This document shows, in pieces, positions 49,234-58,400 of a stretch of 60,112 nt of DNA. The notes below the pieces were generated by a model. It searched no databases. It was not told where the DNA came from and was given only the letters and a program-made list of their open reading frames with translations. Position 1 is the stretch's first letter; the number at the start of each line of letters is the position of its first letter. The position numbers were made by a program, and so were the translations under genes. Source of the DNA: Pedobacter cryotolerans. Lineage in GTDB: Bacteria; Bacteroidota; Bacteroidia; Sphingobacteriales; Sphingobacteriaceae. The stretch spans positions 1 to 60,112 of the forward strand of contig NZ_SWBO01000015.1 of NCBI RefSeq assembly GCF_005116475.1, given 5' to 3'.

Positions 49234-50108
49234 TATCGTCGGAAGTTAGGATTAATGGGCACCCTTTTTTCGTTCCCCCAATCCATAAGCGTCCGGTACA
49301 GAACAGCTATACTGAACGGGGAGCCCAGGCAATCCCTTAAGGCGGCCATCAATTCATTCAGCTCAGATGGCGGCATTTTTACTGAAGGATGGCCGCTAAA
49401 TAGTTGCCTTGCGGCTTTTTTTAGAGGAAGTACATCACTAAAGTAAAATTGGCCAGGCTCAATACCGGCAATTTTCAGATGACCGATCATGCATAAATAA
49501 TCCAACTTGATCTGTCTTTTGAAGCTGGTGTGCTCATTCATGGATAAATAGATCCGGTCAAAAGCTATCATTGACTGGCCCTGACAATCTGCTATCGCAT
49601 TTTGAAACAGCCCGGCATGGTCACCGGCGGCTTTAACCCACGCAATATAACTTTTGACCCCTTCGGCCATTGCTTCGGCGCGATGTTGATCAAAACCCCG
49701 GTATTTATGCACCATACTTAAGCTGCCTACGTTTTTCAACTCTTGCTGGTTACCTGTAAGCCAGTCATGAAAGTCATCGGCATTAGCGCTCGCCTTTTGC
49801 CAGCTCCAGGCTCGATGAATAGCGTAAAATAAACCGGATCTGCCGACATAGCAGTAAAGGAATAACAACCAGCAAGCTTCATCAGTTGCTGACTGTTGCT
49901 GGTAGTTTAAGATTTGAGCCAATACAGGATTATCAATGAACTCTTTTATACCCAGCGTCCCTTTTGCCGAATCCGCTAACAGGGAAACAAATCTCTGCAG
50001 GTCACCGCGCCCGGAAAGGCCCAATAAAGGATGCGATAGGTGATGAAACTGAGTCAGCCGACTTTCGATATAAGGCGCTGACACTGAACTGTCCTGATCA
50101 GCTACCAT
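49230..50108 (-). CDS. Probable thymine-pyrophosphorylase/HhH glycosylase-like protein
   Basis: 292 aa from the ATG at 50108, which overlaps the queH stop by 11 bases. The C-terminal part, KLDYLCMIGHLKIAGIEP followed by PLKKAARQLFSG, resembles the alpha-glutamyl/putrescinyl thymine pyrophosphorylase families, which have an HhH DNA-glycosylase-like fold. That resemblance is from memory and moderate. Members act on hypermodified thymine bases in phage DNA. Coupling to queH is unexpected and may indicate a different role in modified-base metabolism. Confidence 0.45.
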   Translation of the reverse strand: MVADQDSSVSAPYIESRLTQFHHLSHPLLGLSGRGDLQRFVSLLADSAKGTLGIKEFIDNPVLAQILNYQQQSATDEACWLLFLYCYVGRSGLFYAIHRAWSWQKASANADDFHDWLTGNQQELKNVGSLSMVHKYRGFDQHRAEAMAEGVKSYIAWVKAAGDHAGLFQNAIADCQGQSMIAFDRIYLSMNEHTSFKRQIKLDYLCMIGHLKIAGIEPGQFYFSDVLPLKKAARQLFSGHPSVKMPPSELNELMAALRDCLGSPFSIAVLYRTLMDWGNEKRVPINPNFRRY

Positions 50109-50736
50109 AATAGTTTTCACCGAGTTTTATTTTTCCACGGCCATTCTCCATGCGCCACTTATTGGTGTCACGCAGGGAATAAGCACAGCCGCAGTATTCC
50201 TGCATATAAAAGTTCTCGTCTTTGCTGATCTCCAGCATACGCGAAGAACCGCCTTTTTTACGCCAGTTATAGGCCCAATAGGTCAGACCTTCGTAGTGAC
50301 TTGCGGCCCGTAAACCGCTGTCGTTGATCTGCTCCATGTTTTTCCAGCGGGAAATCCCCAAAGCGCTCGACATGGTGTCAAAGCCATTCTCATGGGCGTA
50401 CAAAGCCGTGCGCTCAAAACGCATATCAAAACACATTGTACATCGAATGCCGCGTTCCGGTTCCAGTTCCATGCCTTTAGCCCGTTCGAACCAATTGTCC
50501 ACGTCATAATCGGCGTCGATAAAAGAAATGCCGTGCTTTTCCGCGAAACGGATATTTTCCTCCTTGCGCAGCTCGTATTCCTTTTTGGGATGGATATTGG
50601 GATTGTAAAAGAAAACGCTGAACTCGATTTCCGAGGCCATAATACCTTCCATTACTTCGCCGGAGCAGGGCGCGCAGCAGGAATGCAGCAACAATTTTTT
50701 GCCGTTATCGGGCAATACCAATTTTTCTCTGACCAT
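50098..50736 (-). CDS. queH: QueH, B12-independent epoxyqueuosine reductase
   Basis: The ATG at 50736 (212 aa) is preferred to a TTG eight codons upstream. The DUF208/QueH signatures are present: LLLHSCCAPCSG, FFYNPNIHPKKEYELRKEE, CTMCFDMR and EYCGCAYSL, providing the cysteines for the metal cluster. QueH reduces epoxyqueuosine in tRNA to queuosine, the last step of the pathway, without the cobalamin required by QueG. A cobalamin riboswitch lies 90 bases upstream, which matches this division of labour. Confidence 0.93.
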   Translation of the reverse strand: MVREKLVLPDNGKKLLLHSCCAPCSGEVMEGIMASEIEFSVFFYNPNIHPKKEYELRKEENIRFAEKHGISFIDADYDVDNWFERAKGMELEPERGIRCTMCFDMRFERTALYAHENGFDTMSSALGISRWKNMEQINDSGLRAASHYEGLTYWAYNWRKKGGSSRMLEISKDENFYMQEYCGCAYSLRDTNKWRMENGRGKIKLGENYYGS

Positions 50737-50829
50737 ATTTTTTAAATATAGCCCGCGCAAACTGATGGGAGTGGGTACCTGTCAGACAAACCTATCCCAG
50801 CTTCAGTCCGCGAAAGCTTTGATGTATGA

Positions 50830-51010
50830 TGCATTGGCAGGTCTTCTGACTTACTCCTCTCCGCCCGGTCTTCCCATCCGTTGGTCAACGGACAGTGACC
50901 ACAGTGAATGGACATTGGTGTTTGGAGCTTACAGCTGCGGGACAGTCCCGGATTCGCACCGGAGTTCCCTTTTAATCCCGATCGTGAGTCCGGGAACCAA
51001 AAGCGGTTCA
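50830..51010 (-). promoter_or_regulatory. Cobalamin riboswitch controlling queH
   Basis: On the minus strand: GGTTCCCG, AAAAGGGAACTCCGGTGCGAATCCGGGACTGTCCCGCAGCTGTAAG-type elements (in pieces), TCACTGT, GGGAAG and the B12 box AAGTCAGAAGACCTGCC (50852-50836). All core features of the cobalamin aptamer are present. It sits between any upstream promoter and queH, so B12 should repress queH. Confidence 0.94.
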
Positions 51011-51028
51011 AAGTTAAATAATTTTAAA

Positions 51029-51225
51029 TTAAACCATAAACGACTTCAACTTTGGATTGGACAGATGCTCTTGAATAGCTTGTCGGACTGGATAATTACA
51101 TTGAACGCCCCTCAGATGTTTCATAATTTCACTTTTCAAGCCCGTGTTTAGACTGCAATGCTTTTATATCCCGCTCGAGTTCATTGATGTATTTAAAGAT
51201 GCAGTTAGCCCAGCTGGTTTGCCAA
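51029..51225 (-). pseudogene. Coding-like remnants between IS110 and the queH riboswitch
   Basis: Minus-strand 51225-51129 reads as a start-less fragment ending CIFKYINELERDIKALQS...LEK, followed by a 31-aa frame (51124-51029) beginning MKHLRGVQCNYPVRQA. They may be the tail of a gene cut by the IS110 insertion. The family is not recognisable. Confidence 0.3.
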
Positions 51226-51264
51226 ATTTAGCATTTTAACCCCGCTCCACCTAATGAGGAATGT

Positions 51265-52269
51265 TTAGGCAAACTGACGTTGATCTGTACGGGTGTATAG
51301 TCTATCTTCCCTGATGCAACTGAAGAGTCTTTGGATCAACTTGTTCCGTACAGCGTTGATAATACTCATTTTATTTTTTCCCTCTTTATTTTTTCTTTCA
51401 AAATATCGCTTCATATCCCCACTTATCAGTGATGCCATCGCAGCCATGTGCAATAATGCCTTTACCCGTTTGTTCGCCTTATGGGAGACACGTGGTCGTC
51501 CACGAAGGCTTGTTCCCGAATAGTGTTCAAAAGGCACGATTCCAGCATAGCATGCAAATTTCTTGGGGTTTCGTATATTTTTGAACTCGTTGGTAGAAAT
51601 GATGATCTCAATCGCGGTAACAGTTCCGATTCCACTTATTGATGTGGATATTTGGAAAAGCCGTTTCAGGTTGGGGTCAGACTTGATGGTATCAAGGATA
51701 AGTTTTTCTACCGCTTCCAGATCTTTTGCGATGTGCCGTAAAGTACCCTTACAGATTTCTTCAATAGCCCTGCCGCCAGCCCTGTCAAAGGATTTGATTT
51801 CTTTTACGGGAACGGTTAGTGCTTTTTTGGTACGTACAAGTCTATTGCGTAACGTAGTTAGCTGTTTTAACTTTTTGATAATTGCTCTTGGGGGTTCCCA
51901 CATACGTATAGATTCCCTTTCTTTGTATGCATAAACTGCAATCCTTTCAGCATCTACCTTATCATTCTTGCCCCTGGTGAGGCCTACGGAAAGCTTTAGA
52001 TGCGCAGGATGTTCCAGACAAATCGCAGCATTCTTTTTGTGTAGAAAACTTAAAATATGCTCGTTATAGATTCCTGTATGTTCCATACAGAAGACGGCAT
52101 TTTCTTTAGGCAGATCGGGAATCTGTTTTGCCAATACCTTCCAAAAAGCGGCCAATGCCGTTGGCTTGTTCTCGATTTCAAAACTTTTGTTCTTCTCCCT
52201 GCCATTTAGCACACATACATCCAACGTAGCTTTAGAGACGTCGACGCCGATAAAATACTTCCAGTTCAT
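51265..52269 (-). CDS. IS110-family transposase (DEDD recombinase)
   Basis: The 334-aa protein is full length. The N-terminal RuvC-like DEDD domain has FIGVDVSKATLD, FCMEHTGIY and KNDKVDAERIA; the C-terminal Tnp20 domain has ISGIGTVTAIEI and YAGIVPFEHYSGTSLRGRP, with the serine of HYSGTS as the likely catalytic nucleophile. These recombinases move the element using a bridge RNA made from its own non-coding end. No frameshift is visible, so the copy may be active. Confidence 0.95.
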   Translation of the reverse strand: MNWKYFIGVDVSKATLDVCVLNGREKNKSFEIENKPTALAAFWKVLAKQIPDLPKENAVFCMEHTGIYNEHILSFLHKKNAAICLEHPAHLKLSVGLTRGKNDKVDAERIAVYAYKERESIRMWEPPRAIIKKLKQLTTLRNRLVRTKKALTVPVKEIKSFDRAGGRAIEEICKGTLRHIAKDLEAVEKLILDTIKSDPNLKRLFQISTSISGIGTVTAIEIIISTNEFKNIRNPKKFACYAGIVPFEHYSGTSLRGRPRVSHKANKRVKALLHMAAMASLISGDMKRYFERKNKEGKNKMSIINAVRNKLIQRLFSCIREDRLYTRTDQRQFA

Positions 52270-52284
52270 AATTAATGTTTAGTT

Positions 52285-52440
52285 TTTTCAGTCAACGCTT
52301 TTAAACACGGTCAATACCTTTCTAATGAGCCCTATGCCCTAATTTCTATATGAAGCTTGTTTAAAAATAAGTCGAAGGCCTAAATCATAAATTAGATCAT
52401 TACATCTTGCCCGCAAGTTAGATCGCCTCCGACTCTGTTA
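52285..52440 (-). ncRNA. Candidate IS110 bridge RNA region
   Basis: The non-coding stretch upstream of the transposase start can fold on the minus strand: GTCGGAGGC (52433-52425) pairs with GCCTTCGAC (52379-52371) with one wobble, and inside it CTTG-CGGG-CAAG forms a small hairpin. Bridge RNAs of IS110-group elements arise from the non-coding end before the recombinase gene and contain target- and donor-binding loops. Location and structure fit; loop assignments cannot be made here. Confidence 0.5.
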
Positions 52441-52510
52441 ACTTTATATATAAAACGTCACTTGATAAATACTTATATTAGCACTTACCGAATCACTTAA
52501 CAAATCTAAA

Positions 52511-52575
52511 GGCCCGCAAGGGCCGCCCGAAATTTTGGCCATAGCAAAGCACTAAGAACAACTCGCCCTTAGTGC
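52511..52575. terminator. Two hairpins after the DUF932 gene
   Basis: GGCCC-GCAA-GGGCC (52511-52524) and an 8-bp stem GCACTAAG / CTTAGTGC (52549-52575) lie directly after the DUF932 stop. They lack a clear T-tract but probably end or protect the minus-strand transcript. Confidence 0.45.
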
Positions 52576-52597
52576 CTAAACTCGCTATTTGACGCTC

Positions 52598-53665
52598 CTA
52601 ATTCAACGCATCCACACCAATATTTGCAAACTCCCTGCATAAATCAAAAGTAGCTTGCGACTTTCCCAATGCGTTACCTGTCATAATAGATTTGAACTTT
52701 GTTTCGGTGTCTTTGTAATTTTTCACATTCTGAAAATACCCTGCAACCCCATTATAAGCACCAAACAAAGTTCCCTTTGTGGTTTCCATCTGTTGGGTTG
52801 GGTTTGTGGCGGTATACTCCAAAATATTATCTACCATATTAGTAAACACACTAGAAAACTCGTCCTGTTTTCCTATTTGCAAATTCTGCAAAGTTTCCTT
52901 ATTCGGTGCCATTGCAATCTGTACCAGTTTTTTAACTTGTTTGTCGGTAATCCTTACTTTAGACCATTTGTTAAAAACTCCCTCCATTTCTTTAGCCAAT
53001 AGATTGGTAATTCCCAGTAATTTATGGGCTTCTTTGAGCCTGTCGTGTGCGCTTGCGGTGTGGCGTATTCTAACCGCATTGCTTTGATTTCTCAAGGCGG
53101 CATTCAATGTGTTTTGGCAACAAATCCGAATTGGGGTAAATGATGCGGTAATGCTTCCAAAGCCATCATGCGAAGTGGTTAGAAACAAAAACTGCTCAAT
53201 TAGATCGTTCCTGCCTACTTTGATATACTCGGGCAGTTTTGCGGTTATAAAAATACGTTCTCCATATTTACCCAATGCTCCCGCTGTTTCGTACTTAATA
53301 CCATCTTTTCCGCCTACAATACTATCGAAAAACGAAAATGCATCTATGTTCTGAACAACGTGGTAATCCCTGCCAACTACGCCCAAAACCTCATTAGTAT
53401 CAGTTCTAACCGTTGCATAATGGTTTGGTACATCGACACGCCATTCCATTACAATATCGTTGTCCTCGGTTTCGGGCGTGGTATCATCACCATAAGTGAA
53501 CAGGTTTCGTTTCTCAACGGTATAATCTAAACCTGCATATTTTATCGCTTCTGCACTTGTTGGATAATTTTCTATGATTGTGCCTAATCCGTGCCATGCT
53601 TTTTCCTTGACCGAAAAAAAGCTATGCTTTTCGGTCTTGCTATTATAATTTAGGTTGTGTGACAT
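52598..53665 (-). CDS. DUF932 domain protein (phage/plasmid-like)
   Basis: A 355-aa protein of the DUF932 / phage-plasmid-like family: KEKAWHGLGTIIENYPTSAEAIKYAGLDY, VVGRDYHVVQNIDAF, ICCQNTLNAAL and GTLFGAYNGVAGYFQN. Relatives occur on conjugative elements, plasmids and phages; the function is unknown. It overlaps the upstream small gene by 23 bases and is the last of a four-gene minus-strand row typical of conjugative transposons in Bacteroidota. Confidence 0.88.
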   Translation of the reverse strand: MSHNLNYNSKTEKHSFFSVKEKAWHGLGTIIENYPTSAEAIKYAGLDYTVEKRNLFTYGDDTTPETEDNDIVMEWRVDVPNHYATVRTDTNEVLGVVGRDYHVVQNIDAFSFFDSIVGGKDGIKYETAGALGKYGERIFITAKLPEYIKVGRNDLIEQFLFLTTSHDGFGSITASFTPIRICCQNTLNAALRNQSNAVRIRHTASAHDRLKEAHKLLGITNLLAKEMEGVFNKWSKVRITDKQVKKLVQIAMAPNKETLQNLQIGKQDEFSSVFTNMVDNILEYTATNPTQQMETTKGTLFGAYNGVAGYFQNVKNYKDTETKFKSIMTGNALGKSQATFDLCREFANIGVDALN

Positions 53666-53849
53666 AATGAATGTTTTTAATGTTCCTAACTCTTGATAAT
53701 AGAATTTCCGTTTCCAGAATATTGATGTTAGCGGTATCGCTAAGGCTTAATTTAGACTGTGTCTCTATCTCGTTTACAATATCTGATAACTGGGTATGGT
53801 CGGCATGGACTGCCACGCGGACCATAATAAATAGGGTTTCGTACTTCAT
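53643..53849 (-). CDS. Small hypothetical protein, conjugative-element-associated
   Basis: A 68-aa protein (FIMVRVAVHADHTQLSDIVNEIETQSKLSLSDTANINILETEIL) with no family I recognise. Its ATG overlaps the preceding small gene's TGA (ATGA) and its 3' end overlaps DUF932 by 23 bases, so it is translationally embedded in the operon and likely real. Confidence 0.6.
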   Translation of the reverse strand: MKYETLFIMVRVAVHADHTQLSDIVNEIETQSKLSLSDTANINILETEILLSRVRNIKNIHYVTQPKL

Positions 53850-53980
53850 CGCTTTTGGGTATGCTGTTTTTTAAACTTGTCCAACTGTTGGTAAAACGCC
53901 TTTGGGTTCTCCTCTTCAAATTCTACTCCGTAACCTACCCAATACAATTGGTCTAAGAATTCTATAAATGCCTCGAACAT
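53846..53980 (-). CDS. Small hypothetical protein of 44 aa
   Basis: The frame from ATG 53980 encodes an acidic-aromatic peptide starting MFEAFIEFLDQLYWVGYGVEF and ending KKQHTQKR. The stop overlaps the next gene's start by ATGA, which argues for coupled translation. No known domain. Confidence 0.55.
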   Translation of the reverse strand: MFEAFIEFLDQLYWVGYGVEFEEENPKAFYQQLDKFKKQHTQKR

Positions 53981-54042
53981 GATTTTTTGAATTAGTAATA
54001 AATAATTAAGCGCCCCACCCAAAAGGCAGGGCGTTTAATTAT

Positions 54043-54627
54043 TTATTTAACAGGAATAAAGATTTCGCCCTCGATTTCTGCGAGTTTATCCACGCAAAGG
54101 GTATTCACCATCTTTGCCACCGCATTAATGATAAAAGGGTTTTTGGTGGTAAACTCCCTGCCCTTATCATCTTCAATGGTCAGTTCGCAACGCTGAAAGT
54201 GTGTGCTGTCGGTTTCCTCTGCATCGTCCTTTTGTGCTACTTCGAAGGCTTCCAATGTCCCGATTGTTTCCAAAAGCTTGCCCCTTTGATTGATACGGCG
54301 GTTCAAGTCCAAAGCCAGTTTAATTGTTGCTTCCAAGTTCATTGCAGGTTTTTCCTCTTTCAACTGCTCCTTGATTTCCATTTTGGTCGGCTCTGCCTTT
54401 GACGCTTCCACAATCGCAACTGCTTTGGTTTCTTCCTTAGGCGCTTCCCCGTTGCTACCTGCACCATCTTTTGCGCCTTCTGCTTCTGCCTTTGGCTTTT
54501 CCTTGTCGGGGTCAACTTGGTTTGCATTCTCTTTTAATGGTACTGCCGGGCGGATTGCCGATTTATCGGTTGATGTGCTTTTAACTGCTCCGTTTTGTTT
54601 TTCGCTTCCAATTACTGTTGTTTTCAT
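54043..54627 (-). CDS. Hypothetical protein with long disordered N-terminus
   Basis: 194 aa. The first 95 residues are rich in Lys, Glu, Ala and Pro and are probably disordered. The remainder (about 95-194) is a compact alpha/beta region: LEATIKLALDLNRRINQRGKLLETIGTLEAFEVAQ and FTTKNPFIINAVAKMVNTLCVDKLAEIEGEIFIP. Similar proteins occur beside DUF932 genes on Bacteroidota mobile elements, from memory. Function is unknown. It is the first gene of its minus-strand group. Confidence 0.65.
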   Translation of the reverse strand: MKTTVIGSEKQNGAVKSTSTDKSAIRPAVPLKENANQVDPDKEKPKAEAEGAKDGAGSNGEAPKEETKAVAIVEASKAEPTKMEIKEQLKEEKPAMNLEATIKLALDLNRRINQRGKLLETIGTLEAFEVAQKDDAEETDSTHFQRCELTIEDDKGREFTTKNPFIINAVAKMVNTLCVDKLAEIEGEIFIPVK

Positions 54628-55138
54628 GATTTCTGATTTTTAAATTTCTATTAATGATTATTTGAATGATTTGCCCAATAGGGCGGTTCTGTTTATACGA
54701 AATGCCGTTCCGTTTTCGCTGTTTAGTCCTGTGGGTGGGCTTCTGCCTTTTGTTGTGCGCATGGGTTCTTTCTTTTTAAATTCAGTCGGCAGGAGCCTCC
54801 TGCCTTTTTGTTAAATGCCATCACCTGACCACAATCCAGTAGGCAGGCAAGACTTTGCGAAAAAAAATACGACCCGAGCGAAGCGAGGTGTGGAGATTTT
54901 TTTTCAGCAAACCCCCTTGGGGGCTTGGTCTTGACTAGGCTAATGGATTGTTCAGAAATTTTGGCACAAAAAGGTTGGGGGTAATTTGAATGCACCTTGT
55001 TATACTTGAAAGGATTCAAGTATTGTATTGTGAGTTTAAAAAGGCTTAGTATTGGTGATAAATAGAGGTCGAATGCCGGCAATTAAAGAGTAGTTGTAAT
55101 TACCTATCTTTATAGAAATATCAACTAATTTTACTAAT
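54628..55138. other. Non-coding gap with GC hairpins
   Basis: No convincing gene. It holds a terminator-like hairpin GGCAGGA-GCC-TCCTGCC with TTTTT (54788-54809, plus strand), an AGCGAAGCG motif near 54,883, and ACCCCCTTGGGGG near 54,908. Such motifs are frequent in mobile-element leaders of Bacteroidota. A 119-aa minus-strand frame here has low-complexity, repeat-like content and is rejected. Confidence 0.5.
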
Positions 55139-55429
55139 ATGACTGAAAAGAAAAAAGAGCAGTTATTGGAGCTTGCATGGAGAACGGCTTATGATTCCGC
55201 AACCTATGATGTTAAGGGAGACGGGACAGAGACTGATGGATTTTTAGATGAAGCGAAAGAGCACATCAGGAATATTGACAAGGATGAGTGGTATCCGGAA
55301 GCTAGGAAAATTCTTCAAGTTCGGGGAAATATAGATGATCATAAACTTGCTGAAGAGGCATCTACCATCTTTATAAATAAAAAGATGGGATCCAAAAATC
55401 TGAAAGTAACCCTTGGTGGTGACTGGTAA
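55139..55429 (+). CDS. Small acidic protein, partner of the PIN-like gene
   Basis: A 96-aa acidic protein (ELAWRTAYDSATYDVKGDGTETDGFLDEAKEHIRNIDKDEWYPEARKIL) without a family I recognise. It precedes the 1,248-aa gene by 39 bases on the same strand and lies alone with it between two minus-strand mobile-element blocks. It could be an antitoxin-like regulator or a sensor subunit of that protein; both are inference. Confidence 0.6.
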   Translation: MTEKKKEQLLELAWRTAYDSATYDVKGDGTETDGFLDEAKEHIRNIDKDEWYPEARKILQVRGNIDDHKLAEEASTIFINKKMGSKNLKVTLGGDW

Positions 55430-55468
55430 CAGTCATCGAAATATTATTATAACAAAAAATTAACGCTC

Positions 55469-58400
55469 ATGATAGATCCAGCAACAGCGCTTGGCATAGC
55501 AACGTTTTCAGCGAATACCCTTGCAACTTATTTTGTAAAACGTGGATTTGACCTTGCTTTTGCAAAAAATGACGATTTCAAAGATAATCTGAGGGATGCT
55601 ATAGATAAGACAATTGAAACTTATGATGAAAAATATGGTCAGGATAGTGGAAAGCTGATGCCCTTTTATCATTCGTTAAATGTGATCGACGAACTATTGA
55701 AGTTTCGGATAATGCATCCAGAAGATTACGATCCTGTCAAACTCACACAGGTTTTAGAAAGTGAGCCCGGAATCGCTCTACCCACTCAAAAGAACATAGA
55801 AGATTTTTACGCGATTTTTATAACTAACGTAGAAGCTGATCCAAAACTCAAAAAACTTGAGGTCAAACAAACATTTGATCAAGAGATATTTAATATTTCA
55901 AGAAAGGTTGACGAAATGCGGAGGCAAATGGAGAGCATGAGTCTCGCGATGGACGGTGATCTACAGATGCAATGGAAAAATAGGCTTGACTCATACACCG
56001 ATACTCTAAGAGCATTTAAACCTGCAACTGCAATTAAATTATTGGAACAACTGGAAGAGAGTTTTACGACTAGCACAAATAAACCAAATCAGCACTTTAT
56101 AGCATTGTTGGCCTATCAAAAAGGAGTATGTCAACATTTTTTGGGAGAAGGCGAGAAATCTGCCCGCAGTTACTTGGAGGCATATCGATTGGATCCTAAT
56201 AATATACTTTATAAAGAGCAGGCAGCGCTAGCCCATTTTAAACTAGACTCAATAGAGAACTCGAATAAAATGGCAGAGGAATTGATCGAGCAAGATTTAT
56301 ACAGCACGATGGGTTGGGCACTAAAACTGCTTGGAACGTCAACTGGAGAATTTTCAATTCTCCTCAATCAGGCACCTAGCTTGGTGGCAAAAAATGATGA
56401 TTTTCAGAAAATTGTCCACAATATGCTGATGAACAAAGACAGAATTGAGACACTAAATCTACTTTATAGGGAAAATAAGTTACTGTCACCTTCAGACTTT
56501 AAAGAATTCGAGATTACTATTGCGAATTATAATCTATACTTATTTTGGATTTTAAATGCTGTAAATCGATATTATAAAAATATGTATATCGACTTCAGAG
56601 AACCTGCAGCACGTGATAATGAACTCATTGTTTTTCTAAATGAAAGACTTGAAAAATTGACTGAGATAACCACGGGTACGGAGATCGAAAAGCAAACTCT
56701 AGATTTTAAGTTTCTGCTTGCATTTACAAACTTTATGATCACCAGAGAAGAACGGTATGCATTGGAAATGCAGAAGCATTATCAAACTTTGGAGGGCAAG
56801 ACTTTTTTTAATGCTCTTCAATGTGCAAATGCACTTCAGCAAACTGGGAGATATTACGATGCAATCGAAATTATAGAAGGCCGTGAAACTAATGAGCCAG
56901 AAATATTAATGCTTCTTGCTCATTGTTATTCAAGGACGAACCAAGATGAAGCACATTTACTTGCAATGAAAAGATTTTTTGCATCAATTCATGAACTGCC
57001 GGAAAACTATCTCGAAACCTATCTCAACGCCATGATAGAAACTGCGCTTCGGGGTTTTGATAAGGAATTTGCCGCTACCGAATTTACTGAAAATAAAACC
57101 TTCATCAACAAGTCGCATCAAGAAATCATATCGCTTCTCTCTGAGCTTCTTTTTGGAGAAAACACTCTAGAAAATTCAGACAAGCTCCTTGATTTGGCTA
57201 TGGGCTTAAGCAACGAAACAGCCTGTTCAATGATAGCGTCAGCATTTTTTTCAGCCGAGAAGTATAAACATGCAATTCAAGCATTTAGAAAATCTGGAGC
57301 CGAGAATGACAGGGGAAGAGCACTTCATCATTATATTCACTCACTTGCGGCCAATGGCAAAAATGATATAGAAGTCTTAAAACTTTTAAAGTTATGGAGG
57401 ACGGAAATTGATTTTGATCAAGAATTTCTTCTGAAAGAAATTCAGATGCGTCGAGATCTTATGGAATGGGCTGAAGTTATTGAGATATGTGAGGCTTATT
57501 TTAAGGAGATTCCAAAAAATGATGGGGTAATAAACCTTTATCTGATTGCGCTTCATGAACTAGGTAATGAAATAAGCATCAATAAATTAAACGAAATTGC
57601 AGAGCAAGTAATGAATTATGGTTTTAGCCATTCGGCCCACATTACGAATGCTGGTACGATTCTAATCAAAAATGGTTTGCCACAACAAGGTTTTGAGCTC
57701 TTATATCGATATGCAAAAGACCCTCTACAAACAGAAGTAAGAACCGCATATCTCCAAGCCTGTCTATTATCATCTAAGTTGAATTCCAGCATGGAGCCAA
57801 TGGAGGCATTCGATGTTGTGAAAGAAGGAACCTTCGTAAAATACACTAGAGACAGGACTACCCATTTTGTTGAGATGACACCAATAAATTGCGTTAGTCC
57901 AATATTTTCAAAATTCATTGGACATAAGCCTGGTGATCATTTCACTATAAAAAGACCTATGACCAATCAGGAAGATATCATAATGATCGAGAGGGTTATG
58001 AATAAATATCTTTCGCTCCATGACGAAATTTTCGCCCAAGTTGCTACCGATCCATTTTCAGGAATTCCGTTCGCAGCAATTATAATCGATCCTGATAACC
58101 CGGGAAGCATACTCCAGACATTACAGGAAATGTTCGGGGAAAGCGGGGCAAAGGCAAAGATGATGGCACAACAGGAACTTGAAAAATATTACAAATATCA
58201 AATTTCATTTACAGAAGTTGTTCTCAATCCCCATGATAAAAAATATTTGGACGCATATGCCAATTTGGTATCTGGAAAAGGTTTTGCAACAATTCCTATG
58301 CGTGACTTCATGAACACTGAAATAGGGAATAATAAATGGGTTATCGACTTTAGTTCTATTTTAATGCTTTATCAGATTTCAACCAATCACCAAGTTGAAT

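Larger units (their letters stand above)
51240..52445 (-). mobile_element. IS110-family insertion sequence (approximate limits)
   Basis: A complete transposase gene with a structured non-coding leader of about 170 bases. IS110 elements lack terminal inverted repeats, so the ends cannot be fixed from one copy; the limits given are estimates from loss of neighbouring coding signal. Confidence 0.6.

Noticed and set aside
50742..51011. 89-aa minus-strand frame
   Set aside because: It coincides with the queH riboswitch and has no coding signature.
54723..55082. 119-aa minus-strand frame
   Set aside because: It spans terminator-like and repeat-like motifs, has no coding character and no neighbour coupling.
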